This document shows, in pieces, positions 1 through 11,100 of a stretch of 64,000 nucleotides of DNA. Source of the stretch: Thozetella sp. PMI_491 (Eukaryota; Ascomycota; Sordariomycetes; Chaetosphaeriales; Chaetosphaeriaceae); assembly GCA_021432635.1 (NCBI GenBank), contig MU270085.1:186001-250000 (forward strand), written 5' to 3'. The position numbers and the translations under genes were made by a program. Position 1 is the first letter of the stretch; every line of letters starts with the position of its first letter. The notes under the pieces are model-generated. The model did not search any database. It saw nothing but the letters and a program-made list of their open reading frames with translations, and was not told where the DNA came from.

Positions 1-1306
1 TACTTGAACATGAGCACCTCCAACCTGAGTGACTACGGCCGAGTTGTCTTCCTGCACTGTCGCTCTCTTCTGTCTCAAGCACACAATGAATACCGGCGCT
101 TTCCCAATGTTGCGTACATATGTTACATTCCGGAATGCTAACAGGTATGCGCGGATAGATGAATATGGTTTTGGGTAGCCTAGATCCACTATGCTAACTT
201 GCTACAGGAAATATCCAATTAAATTAACTACACAATTATCCCGTACATGGTAGGCATACTTCCCTTGAGACACTCGCGGAAGCAAACTCCATATTCTTTA
301 CTACCCTGTCTTAGAATAGTATCCATAACCGCTATGGCCCGGATACCTCCCGAGCCCCGCGTCTATTTGTCCTCCGACTAGGCAGCGGGTCACTGGAGCT
401 CCGTATACGAAGTAGGGACATCGATTCGAGGTCTAACCAGGGTAGAGGGGCATGGTTAAGCTGTCCAGAGGATGATCTACCCCACTGATTCTTTTGGCCG
501 CTTTCCTCTTTGGGCAAAGTTTAAAACGCGCGATTCTCGGATCCCTTCGGAATACTCGGAGCGGTGGCGATTGCTAATTTCGGTACCGAAACTAGCACCG
601 AAAAACACTACGTTGTAAATATCCATCCCTAAGCGGAGTGAATTTCTAGCATCTCGGTCCGAGCCGGACAATGCACCAGGAAGATTGGTCATGAAGTTCC
701 ACGGAGTTCTGCGCTCAGGTCTTGGCCGCTCGCGGCATGGTGCGTGGTTAAGCCCCCCCCCCGGTCCCCCCGGCCACGATTCTGCCTCCTTGGCACTTTG
801 TGTGAGCCAATCAACCGGATGGCTCCGCCAAAGTAAATAACTCTACACTTTGTTCTCTTACTGATGCGGTACCTTAGTTCACGAGTAAGGTAGATGAGAT
901 GGCCGGTTGATTTCAATACAGAAAAGGCTTGTTCTCATCTGTAGCAGAATCAATCGTCACTGATCCTTATTACACGCACTTATTGACAAAGTCAATCTAT
1001 CGACATAAGATAGAAACTCTGTAGGGAGCATCATTAAGCACTGTTTCAACCAGGGACGAAGTGTGCAATTCATGTTGAATGAGTAATTTCTGTAGCCCCT
1101 AAAAATAATGCGCTGCTACAAATCTAGCACAAAGTACCCCCTAGAATATCTTCTCCAATTCTCGTCTCGTCCCTCCAAGAGCTGTTCAGCATTCAGTCCT
1201 TTCCTGTGCGCCTTAGCGCTCTGGGTAATCATAAAATTAACACGTGCCTATAAAATGTGGTCCACAGTACTTACGTGCCGTTATCAAGCGGGCTTCCTGG
1301 CAGCGC
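1..1306. other. Intergenic sequence, no supportable gene
   Basis: Only short overlapping open frames without recognisable motifs are present. A C-rich run (about 751-770) is the only visible low-complexity tract. I see no tRNA, no repeat and no convincing exon. Confidence 0.5.
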
Positions 1307-1441
1307 TCATTCAGCAGCCGCCTCAAAGCCCACGCATCGTGCCTCAATGCCATCTCCGACAAGCTTACAGTCTACATGGACCTGAGGTACGGCAAGAACG
1401 GCGGCAGCAAAGCTGAGAATGTATGTAACAGAGCACCGCAT
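1307..1441 (-). CDS. Possible small secreted peptide (44 aa)
   Basis: The ATG at 1441 opens a 44-codon frame. Its first ~19 residues look like a signal peptide: a basic start, then a hydrophobic core (SFAAAVLA) ending in a VP cleavage-like site. The predicted mature part is only about 25 residues with two cysteines. No family is recognised. The frame is so short that it could be chance, or the first exon of a longer spliced gene; a GTAAGT donor lies downstream but is not reached in frame. Nothing nearby supports a function. Confidence 0.25.
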   Translation of the reverse strand: MRCSVTYILSFAAAVLAVPQVHVDCKLVGDGIEARCVGFEAAAE

Positions 1442-1549
1442 CTTGTTGGCTGGGGTGTGATTGTTGGCTAAGATATTGTGGAAGAAAGAATGCTGAGGCT
1501 GGCTGTAGGGTATGAGTGGTGCTGTGTACGATCTAGAAGAAAGGGACAA

Positions 1550-2260
1550 TGTGCCGGCGTAGAAGACGATTATATAGAAGACAATAAGCTACGTATCCAG
1601 GTATCGACCCAGTAGGATTTATCTGTCCGTTGTATCACAAAAAGGCACCAAGCGATTCGGTCTGATAAAGCAATGGGTGAGTGATTTTCATGAATTTTGC
1701 CCGAGGTAGAAACTCTCGCAATCAACGTTTGGTTAGACGCAGGAAAGGTACAAGTTCTTGAAACAGCCCGGTCCGAACGTGGCGATCCCTCGGACCGGGA
1801 CCTGGCCATTGAGAGATTAAAACAGAACATGTACAAGGTGGGTACAATTGAAGACCGGAAGGTTGCTCATCTCAATCCGGAGCTGGGGAACTAGCAGCCA
1901 GTAGAATCTCAGCATCGGACCCAAGGGCCTTTGATGAGGGGAACCCTAATATCGCGTATTCATGCTCGGTGTTATGTGATACTCGGCCGCATCGGAATGG
2001 GCGGTGGCATCCTAGTATTAAAATCCTACGCCAACAAGTTTTCCAGGCAACCCGTCAGCGCGATACACCGTTTGTTGCCACTGCGAAATTGAGATAAGAT
2101 ATTACTACTGTCTTATAGATGCAAGGCAGGCCAGGCTTTTCTTCGACTTATACATATAGCAGCTCGAGAACACAAGTTAGAATCCCATCGCAGTCTTGGA
2201 TTCCACATCCCTTGACTCATTTGTCCCGCATATCCTAGCCACTCGAGGACACAATCAGCA
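1550..2260. other. Intergenic, upstream of the UstYa-like gene
   Basis: Short open frames on both strands (for example 1697-1894) have no recognisable motif. The last few hundred bases before 2261 are presumably the promoter of the UstYa-like gene. No clear TATA or repeat stands out. Confidence 0.4.
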
Positions 2261-2638
2261 ATGCGCTACAAATTCATCCTCCCGAGCCAGTGGCAACGCC
2301 AATATAGCTTTGTCCATCAGGACAACGATGAAGTACTTGTCTCTAAATATTCTACACTAAGCGACAGATCCTGTGTGAGATGGTCACTCCTAATAAACGG
2401 CATATTGTCATTGGTGGTGATAGGGCTGGCAAGCCGCATCATCTTCTTTCGTTGTCAAATGACTACAAGGTCTTTTGACGACGCTCGGCTCCTTGAACAA
2501 CAAGAGCAACAGCACGGAGTAGTGTCAAAAGTTGTGACTACTTACCAGTTTTTCGAGTACCCCATAGATAGTGACGATTTTGAAGCGGGCGATCCTCACT
2601 GGAAGGCACTATTTCCAAGTAAGTACAGACAGGAATAT

Positions 2639-2690
<52 letters not shown>

Positions 2691-3131
2691 AAGTCTAATA
2701 TAAGTGAAGCGGGTGGTGGTGAGGTGATCCTACCAGACGAAGTTCTTGAGGCGTACCGGATTCCAGAGTCACTGAGAGTCCCAGACAAAGGGAACAACTC
2801 CGTTTACTTGATGGCAGGATATCATTCCCTGCACTGCTTGGTGAGCCCTGACTTGGGAAGCAGATTTCATTATACTAACTGCACTCAGACAAGTTTAAGG
2901 CAGGTTATTGATAGATTTGTGAAAGCAGGAAAAGCTGGAACGCCATTAATCCTAGAAGACGACAAGTGGATGCACACTGTACATTGCTTGTCGGATTTAC
3001 GGCAAGTTCTACTCTGCGATCTTGACGAGACGCTACTAGTAGCCACTAGAGGAATACATCCCGGGTATAAACAGAAGAAGGTGTGCAAGAATTTGGTTCC
3101 TATTAATGCATGGATAGAAAGCTACCAATAA
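2261..3131 (+). CDS. UstYa-like (DUF3328) membrane oxidase-family protein
   Basis: Three exons fit in frame: 2261-2618, 2710-2840 and 2889-3131, giving 243 aa. One membrane segment lies near residues 48-67 (LLINGILSLVVIGLASRIIF), after a short cytoplasmic N-terminus. The lumenal part carries the two family signatures: YHSLHC at the end of exon 2 and MHTVHC in exon 3, followed by the usual LRQ..LCDLDETL stretch. These HxxHC motifs are characteristic of UstYa-family proteins. That family catalyses oxidative cyclisation of peptide natural products (ustiloxin, cyclochlorotine and relatives) and also occurs in many uncharacterised genes. Intron 1 (2619-2709) contains a run of 48 A (2641-2688). Intron 2 has an ACTAAC-type branch site and a CAG acceptor. 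No core biosynthetic gene is adjacent, so the substrate is unknown. Confidence 0.85.
2641..2688. repeat. 48-nt poly(A) homopolymer inside an intron
   Basis: There are 48 consecutive A, lying between the GTAAGT donor (2619) and the acceptor (2709) of intron 1 of the UstYa-like gene. Translated, it would give a long lysine run, but the reading frame is only continuous across the exons if this segment is spliced out. Homopolymer length is unreliable in assemblies. Confidence 0.9.
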
Positions 3132-3586
3132 ATAGCAGGTCGATAGTTTAAATTGTTTGGATGGGGGAGGCGACACAACATATAGGAGCTGAGGTAGAAA
3201 TAAGAATACTGGGTCTTGGATATTAGTTTATCAGCAGAAGCCTATTAAATGACGCTTTCTTGGAAGCGGTATTAACAAGATTTCTTAACGTAAGGTAGAA
3301 ACCATTGACAGAGGCAACAGCCTTACCCCTGAGCCGCCACAGACGAACAAGCACATTTACTTCGCACTACGGATTCCATAATGCGCATGCTAGGGTAGTC
3401 AATGAAACAAGAAAAGTCCACCGTGAAAGTATTATCCGCATATGTTTAATCCAATACTTGACCTCTACCAGTCTTCTTTCACATGTGTGCTTATAGGCTC
3501 AAGGAGTGCAATTCAGACTGGGGTAGTAGTTAACGCAAGGTAAATCTAACTAGTTGACCAATAGTAGGTATTCTAACTGCCCCCAT
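3132..3586. other. Intergenic region between convergent genes
   Basis: This is the space between the 3' ends of the UstYa-like gene and the MFS gene. It is A/T-rich with scattered short frames only. It probably holds both polyadenylation regions. Confidence 0.5.
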
Positions 3587-5397
3587 TTAGACTGGATACC
3601 TGAAACATTGCAATTGAAAGTCTGTTAGATCAAGGAACTCTTGATTCCTAACAAATTGACGTCTTACGCCATCTAAGTAGAGATTTATTGGTACAATTTC
3701 TATTGACAAATGAAGAGGATGTCCATAATACGTACTTTGTGTATCGATTCTGTCCTGATCGTCCCGTTTCCTATTCCAGAATGCGTGTAGAGAACCCACA
3801 GTGGCAATAAGAAAGAAGCTGAGCAACAAGAAGCCCAGCATAGTATACTTTGCAACCTGTTGCGCTGAAAATTAGCATTCTCTCGAAAAGGTCTCTGAAA
3901 AAGTGCAATACCAACATAGTAGTTAGGTTGATCAGACTCCTGGTATGTCTGCGGTCCGATTATGCTTCCAATAGTAAAGCCTAGTTGATACGATGCACCA
4001 AAAGCAAGTTTCTTCGTAGACCCGGCAACTCCAGCAGTTATAAAAGTAATAACAAAAACAATAGATATGGGAACTTCGCCAGCGTTAGCATGTCCCTTCA
4101 TTTATACCTTCCCATGTCTTACATTGCATCGTAAGAATATAGCCCCCGTATCGAGCGACACGGTTCTCGGGTGGGATTGTGAACATCATGAGCACACCGA
4201 CGCATGAGATTGCTATGGTGCACATGCCAGCAATTGTACGGTTTGTCTGCTTAGCAATAAGCATAGCAAACAGAGTGCCAATTATACTAGCCAGCCCAGG
4301 AGCCATGCTTAAAAGCGTTGTCTGCTCCACTGTAAACCCAAAGGCAGAGATAATAGAAGGCCCTAGAATACAGAGTTAGTACCCATTTTCTTGGGGAGAA
4401 AAAGGCCCAAACGTACCAAACACAGTTAAGCCCCCATTAGGTAGCCCAGTCGACACCAGTAATAAGAAGATAAGGTAAAGGCGATGATCGTTCATCGCTT
4501 CCCGCAGTTGAACTTTGTTGAACCTCCACAATTCTGTACCTCGTTTATCATCTCTAACTCTCTCTAGAGCAATTATCTTCTCCTCGTCTGAGAGCCACTC
4601 AGCGTCAGTAGGTGACGCGGCTAGGAAGAACCAGAGGAATATGCCCAAGGCGATGGTCAGACTGCCCTCAAGAATAAACAATGCTTGCCATCGGAAAGAA
4701 GACGCATGCAGAATACACCATGAAAGAAAGCCGCTCAAGATGTTACCCCATCCGAAACTCGTATACCAGATAGCCACTCGAGATATCTGCTCTTCTTTGG
4801 TATACCACGACCCGAGGATGTAAATGATGATTGGGGCAGTGCATACTTCGACAAAGCCGAGTAGAAATCGGACTGCCATAAGACCCCCAAAGTTATGGCA
4901 TGCACTGTGGAAAACCAAGATCCCCCCCCAAGCCATCACCATAAAGGAGAAAAACTTGGCAAGGGGAAGTCTCTGCATGAGATATGCAACAGGCAGCTCT
5001 CCAGCTAAATATCCGAAGCTGCATTAAGGGCAATGTCAACATATACCCAGAAACGGGGATGCGTAGAGGAAGAGACATACTACACGATGGAACCTGTCCA
5101 TGAGTATTGAAGGGGTGTTAGATGTGCGGCTTGTTGAATACCCATAATACTGGCAAAGGAGAGGCTATTTTTATCCACAAGCATGAATGTATACACCGTT
5201 AGAAGCATGGGTATAATTCTCGAGTCGATTTTGCGCAAGACACGCCTGGCCTCGGGCGAGTCTGGGCTGAACGGGTTGTTGCCTGCTAAAAGAAACAATG
5301 CCTTGTCTCTGGTTGGTGCCTCCATGTCGTTGACTTTCCGTTCCAAATTGCAGTCCATAATCGTGACTGTTCTGTGCCAAACTGTTTGATTCAGCAT
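3587..5397 (-). CDS. MFS transporter of the Dal5/allantoate permease (ACS) type
   Basis: Five exons join in frame: 5397-5081, 5018-4417, 4362-4123, 4073-3912 and 3864-3587, giving 532 aa. After a hydrophilic N-terminus come about twelve membrane segments. Family landmarks are RKIDSRIIP before TM1, YFGYLAGELP, FLLGFVEVCTAP, FRWQALFILEG and a C-terminus ending DLTDFQLQCFRY, which closely matches the DLTD.....FRY tail of fungal anion/cation symporters. This family moves small organic anions such as allantoate, nicotinate, pantothenate or sugar acids across the plasma membrane. The gene is divergent from an HpcH/HpaI aldolase, so a substrate such as a hydroxy/keto acid used by that aldolase is a reasonable inference. 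All introns are 46-62 nt with good donors. Confidence 0.9.
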
Positions 5398-6122
5398 CGA
5401 TTGTGCAGATTAATTCGGCGTAAGTGCGTTCGCTGAACATCTCAACGGATAATATATGTAACCTAGGAGGTAAGGGATTAGTAATGAGATCGAGGCAGCT
5501 AGTACACTGCTGTGCTCTCGACGGAGGGTTCCCCTTATTACCAGTTGTTATTGCTTGCCCTACCTGACCACCACTGATCTTATCACCAAGGTGGACCTCG
5601 TGCCAAGGCCTGCCTGCGGAAGTGATAGCCAGTACTCCGTAGTTGGCGCTCGCTCGAGAGCGATCCAAGCGAAGAGAGAAAGCCACTAAAATCTCACATC
5701 TTACCGAGTAACTACAAGGATCTCAATCCACTGTCGGACCCCTCGCAAATCACAGAGCTAAGAGAATGGAGTGCAAGGATCTTGATCCACTGCCGGATCT
5801 CTCGCAAATCACAACGCTAGACGAACCGAGTACATGCCACCAATACATACACTGTCTGTGTGTACTGTACATCGCTCCTTCGCACATACCGGCTTTCGGA
5901 AAGAGCCTTTCGACAACCTATTCCCGAAAACGGGTTGTAAAAAAGAAAAAGTAGCATCACATCTATAGTTCTTTGTATATAGAGAGGCAGACCTACATAG
6001 CATCTTAGTGTTAGTCTAACCTTTCCTCATTCTACTACATCTCGAACAAAATTTCTACATCTCCAAGAAGCAAGCTCAAATATCCCGAGAGGGTGTTTAC
6101 CTATCAAAAAAACACCATTACC
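5398..6122. promoter_or_regulatory. Divergent promoter of the MFS and aldolase genes
   Basis: About 725 bp separates the two divergent start codons. It contains a 47-bp direct repeat with a period of 59 bp (see separate entry) holding CGG triplets, the kind of half-site bound by Zn2Cys6 regulators. Co-regulation of transporter and aldolase from this segment is inferred from the arrangement, not demonstrated. Confidence 0.55.
5714..5819. repeat. Imperfect direct repeat, 2 copies of ~47 bp, period 59 bp
   Basis: Copy 1 (5714-5760) and copy 2 (5773-5819) share CAAGGATC..ATCCACTG.CGGA and TCTCGCAAATCACA-like blocks. They differ at about seven positions, nearly all of them transitions. Each copy carries a CACTGYCGGA element and a CTCGCAAATCACA element. 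The location inside a divergent promoter makes transcription-factor binding a plausible role. Confidence 0.75.
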
Positions 6123-7158
6123 ATGGGCCCTCAGATTGCGAACGGTATAGCTTCTGTAGCTACTTCTATGCGGAAGGATATGCGAGCATATGCAGCACCC
6201 TCCTTATTTCAGCCACACCATACTCGGCAAGCTATTCGTGACGCCCATGAGAGAAAGGTGCCCCCAATGCTGGGTGTTTACTATGGAGTTAGCTCCGTAC
6301 CAACTTGCCGCTTGCTTGCACCCATTGGATTCGATATGATATGGATCGACTGGGAGCATAGTGCGTGCAATGTCGAGACAATGACTACGGTAAGTCTCAA
6401 AATTGGTGTAGGATTGTACCTTCATAGCTTAACCTAGGTTATAGATGGTTCACGATACAATGTTCATGAGCCAAGGTCGAACAATTCCTTGGGTACGGTG
6501 CGTTCAATTTCTTTTTAGCACGAGAGGGGCATCTGTATACCTAATACACAGCAGCATCCCGGGGCACGACCACGCCGCCATTGGGTACGTTCTTGATTGC
6601 GGCGCCAACATTGTCGTCCCACAAGTCAATACCGTTGAACAGTGCAAATACGTCTTGTCAGCGACCAAGTATGGGTCTCAATGCAATGGAACTCGGTCTG
6701 CACCGCCGTTCCGCCTTTTGCACCGAGTGACAGATATACCGTCCATCGAAGGAGGAGACTTACACAAGTGTCTCAATGAGCAAGCCGCAGTGATGATACA
6801 GATAGAGACGTTGGAAGGCATCAACAATCTCGATGCTATCCTTACCGAATGCCCGGATATCGACTGTGTTTGGCTTGGCTCGTTAGACGCTCGGATTAAT
6901 ATGAACCTGCCTGGGGGCCTGGGACACGGCAATGAGCCAGCGTGGCTAGATGCAGTGACCATATTCGAACAGACACTGGCGAAACACAATAAGCCCAGAG
7001 GAGGGTTTGCTTTGGGGCTTGAGGCGTTGAAAAAGTGCGCAGAGACACATGCTGTGATTTTTTACGACGCTGATGTTCTCAGATTAGGTGGCATGATGGA
7101 GGGTCTTTGTAATGCCCGAGATATTGTAGAGAAGACTGTTGAGGAGCAAGCTCCTTGA
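6123..7158 (+). CDS. HpcH/HpaI-family aldolase (class II, 2-keto-3-deoxy acid type)
   Basis: Three exons join in frame: 6123-6389, 6445-6497 and 6555-7158, giving 307 aa. The ATG at 6123 sits in a good context (ttaccATGG); an upstream in-frame GTG at 6093 is not needed. The TIM-barrel family landmarks are present in order: GFDMIWIDWEH (catalytic His region), WVRIPGHDHAAIG with the substrate-binding Arg (spliced across intron 2), VVPQVNT, MIQIETLEG with the metal-binding Glu, and GSLDARINMN with the second metal-binding Asp. Members cleave or form keto-hydroxy acids with pyruvate using a divalent metal. The exact substrate cannot be read from sequence. It is divergent from a Dal5-type transporter, suggesting an uptake-and-cleavage pair. 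Confidence 0.88.
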
Positions 7159-7578
7159 CTATTAATTGTAGGACCTTGAAATGTTCACGTTAATGCTAAG
7201 AGTAGCAAATCCTTGAAGATAGATATTTTGGCGCGCCTCAAGGTTGGGGCTGCAGAACTGCACTTTTTTTTTAGAAGGAAAAAAGGTCAATCCACACAGC
7301 GGATAACCATACCCAGCATCTCCAGGCACAGCGACAATCCAGTAATAGCCATGGAGAGTAGACGCGACCACCAGTTTCCTAAACTTGATCGGCGCTCAAC
7401 CAGCTTTCGATGCAGGGGCAGAAACGGCTTGAAGATTGTCCAACGGCACCCTACCTAGGTACCTTGTACTGGATCAGGTTCTAGGTTGCAGACGCGCTCC
7501 CCGGATTAAGCTTAAACCCGAAAAAAGAAAAAAGAAAAAAGCGGGGTCGAAGACCAAAAAAAAGGCGGCGCTAAAAAA
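7159..7578. other. Intergenic, A-rich stretch before the 5S gene
   Basis: A-rich tracts (about 7519-7578) dominate. The last A7 run is the complement of the T-run terminator of the minus-strand 5S gene. No coding signal is seen. Confidence 0.5.
7571..7578 (-). terminator. Pol III T-run terminator of the 5S gene
   Basis: Seven consecutive T on the minus strand immediately follow the 3' end of the 5S gene. Confidence 0.8.
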
Positions 7579-7697
7579 ACATACAACACCGGGTATTCGC
7601 TGGTCGTCACCGACCCAACTACTAATCCAGCTCTCACTGGCTTATCTAGGGGAGAGCGGACGGGATCCCGAGTTCTCCAGTGGATATGGTCGTATGT
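7579..7697 (-). rRNA. 5S ribosomal RNA gene
   Basis: Read on the minus strand this is a 119-nt sequence. It starts ACATACGACCAT, contains CCCGTCCGCTC and the conserved GTAGTTGGGT, GGTGACGACCAGCGAAT internal control region, and ends TGTTGTATGT pairing with the 5' end. A run of seven T follows directly, as expected for RNA polymerase III termination. It is identical to the copy at 32667-32785. Dispersed single 5S copies are normal in filamentous ascomycetes. Confidence 0.95.
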
Positions 7698-8127
7698 GGA
7701 ATGATCCGGTTCAAAATCTCTCTATATGGTAAGAGGTTATACTTTGTCTCTTTGGCGTGAAGTAGGAAACACGGACCCTGTGGTTCCACAAAATGGCACC
7801 AAAATCGCGATACAACCTAGGCGGTAAAAAGGGTCCAGTGAATAGTAGAGGCAGCTGAAACGGCACCCTAAAAGCTGCCAAGCTCACAAGCCATGGGCCA
7901 TGATTGGATATGACGCTCAGCCTCTCTCCGGGGGAGGGGGAACGATCATGAGATGGGAGTGCCTTGCAGTGCAGGGTGGGGCGGCTGAAGAATAGCAAAT
8001 TGTGGCGTGCACCAAGGCTTCTAGACAACATTCAGGTTCAGCTGGCTGCCTCCCTCTTCCCTGTTAACTATCAACTTGAAAACTCTCGCATAAAGAACTT
8101 TCTAGCGAAATACCTCTGCTTGAAGCT
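7698..8127. other. Intergenic, upstream of the 5S and STAND genes
   Basis: About 430 bp separate the 5' end of the minus-strand 5S gene from the ATG at 8128. It must contain the promoter of the STAND gene. No recognisable element stands out. Confidence 0.4.
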
Positions 8128-11100
8128 ATGGAGGTCGTTGGGTCTGTAGCTGCAATATTGCAGCTTATCGGAATTGTCCCAGCGGCTTTCCAATATATTG
8201 ACGACGTCCGGATGAGTCGCAAGGAACGCGAGGTGCTGATAGCTGAAGCCTCGAGCTTGCGGCATATTCTCGACGAATTAAGGACCAAACTTCAGGCTCA
8301 AAGCGCAAACAGCGGCGGTTTGGCCCGTCTTCAGTCGCTCTGTCGTCCAAATGGTCCAATGGATCAGACAAAGCAGGCCCTCCAGAACTTGACCAGACTT
8401 CTTGCGCCAAGTGACCCGGCCGGGATACCGTCTCAACTTGCCACGGTTTGGAATATAGCAAAACGCCTCAAATGGCCAATGACAAAGACAAAGGCGACGG
8501 AAGTCTTGCAGCAGATAGAACGAACTAAAACACTTATCAACCTATTACTGCAGCAGGACGTATGGTAGTTAATTTCCTACGACCAAGTTGAGTATGCTAG
8601 TAAGGTATTGACACATTCACAGGACAATTGCGCAAGACATCAAGAAAGATACTGCAGTTCTTCCACCTCTACACGCCCAATCCGTCAAGATAGGCCAGAA
8701 CATCGAGAGTCTGACATCGGACTCTAAAGGTATGGAAGTGCATCCTTATTCAGAATGGCCAAGTCGATTGTACTAACGGGAGAGTAAGACAAACATCGCA
8801 AGGAAATACTCGCATGGCTGTCTCCTATCAACTTCTTTGTGACACAAAAGGATATCCTTAGTAGGCATCAGAAAGGAACATGCGAGGCTGTTTTGCAGTC
8901 TCCAGAGTTGAATGATTGGATGCTAAACCGAGGAGCAAAGTTGCTGTGCTCGGGAATTCGTTTGTGCTCTCCAACACTGCCAGGAAAGCCCGAGATCTGA
9001 CTGCTTTTAGCTGGCTCAGGAAAGACAATCGCCTCGTACGTCAGCGGTGATGAGTGGGTTATAGCACGTACGCTGACAATCCTAGTTCTCTAGTTATTGA
9101 TCTCCTGAGAAACAGGTTTACACCAAACGACCTAGTTGGTGTTGCAGGTGTCTTTTGTGATTACAAGAACAAAGAAATACAAAATACGACCAACTTGCTT
9201 GCTAGCATATGGCGGCAACTTGCATACCACCGGCCGGATCCGACGCAGGATGTGCTCGACCTCTATCTTTCCAATATTAAACAGGGAACCAATCCCAGCC
9301 TTGATGAGGTTTCGTCGATCTTAGAAAAGGAGGCTAGCCGGTATACCAGAGTCTTTATCGTTCTCGATGCTGCTGATGAATGTGACGAAGACACATTTAT
9401 ATCACTAGTGAGACACCTGGATAAACCGATCGTCAATCTCATGGTAACGTCACGTTTCTCAGCAACTGGCGTGCTGGCCGGCTTCCCTACACTATCAATA
9501 CAAGCCAAACCTGCAGATATGGAGCTCTATATAAGCTCCCGACTCGATTCTTCCCCCTTGCTATGTCGGCATTTCGAGAAGGATGCATCTTTGCGGGAGG
9601 AGGTAATTTCTACAATTGTACGGCAAGCCAGGAACATGTGAGTCATTAGAACTCTCTGAAAAATAGGACTCCTAGCTAAGGTTCCAGGTTCTTGATGGCG
9701 AGGTGCCATGTGAACTCCGTCATCATGCAGGGCAGCATTCGCAGGGTGCGAGAAGCCCTAACCAGGCTTCCTGACGACCTTGACGATACATACTCCGCAA
9801 TTATGGGAAGAATATACGCACAGGACAAGTACCAAGCGGATCAAGCCAGAAAACTCATTTCATGGGTACTACATGCCACCCGCTCGCTTACAATCCAGGA
9901 AATCGGATGTGCCATGGCTATTGAGCCTCACGATTCATCACTAGACACCCAGGCCATTCCGGACCTCGATCTACTCGTTTCGTCTTGTGCTGGGATCATC
10001 GATATCGATAAAGAAAGCTGCGTCATCAGATTTGTTCACGGCACTTTCCAGGAGTACATTACAAAGGCTCCTCCCATTCCTCCACCTACCGCCCAGTGCG
10101 ACATTGCACAAATTTGCCTACATTATCTCCTATTTGATGTCTTTGCTAAGGGGCGGTGCGAATCTGATGCATTTATGAACGATAGGTTGGCCGCACACCC
10201 GTTCCTCTTGTACGCAGCTCAGAACTGGGGCAAACACGCTCGGGAGAGCAACAAACATCAACCCATACAACGCCTCGTCGAAAGGCTACTGTTAGAGGAC
10301 CAGGGGTCGCGGCAAAGCTGTCTCCAAGCCCTCCTTCTCGGACCGCATCGCTATGAGTCATATAGTCAAACAACACCAAAGGACGCACCTGGCCTATGGC
10401 TTGCTTCTTATTTTGGAATGTATAAGACTGCAGAGCTTTTGCTGAAAAAGGGTGTTAGTGTTGACAAGGAAGCCTCAGACGGGAGTACTGCCCTCCAGGT
10501 GGCAACAAAGATGGGTTTCGTCGACATGATTGAACTCTTGCTTAAGCACGGAGCATCTATATCCGGTGGCTCGTACGACGCCATCCCGCTTCTCGAATCT
10601 TCGCGGTTTGGGAATGCCGAAGCAATCAAGCTACTTCTCGACCGTGGAGCAGATATCAACTCCAAAGCACGGAGTGGGAGGACAGCCCTCCATGAAGCCG
10701 TCAACAGCAGCCAAGATATCGGATCGCTCCTCATGGAAAGAGGAATCGACGTGTCTGCGGCCACGCAAACCAGTCACTGGACTGCAATGCACGCAGCGGC
10801 TGCCAAGGGCGACAACCTGATGGTGTCACAGTTGCTCCTACGTCAGGCTCCAGTAGATGCTGTAACTTCACAGGGCGAGAGTGCTCTGCATATTTCTGCG
10901 AGTCGAGGTCATTATTCACTTGTCAACTTGCTGATCGAAGCTGGATCTAATGTCAAGTTGTCGGACATCAATGGCAACACGGCGCTTCACCTAGCCGCCG
11001 AACATGGATTTGGAAAGACCTGCTTAGCTCTGATCGCGGGAGGATCTGACGTGAACAGATGCAATAATGACGGCGAAGTACCACTACACAAAGCTGCAGC

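Noticed and set aside
5766-5954. 62-codon frame covering the promoter repeat
   Set aside because: It lies on the direct repeat in a divergent promoter and has no signal peptide or motif.
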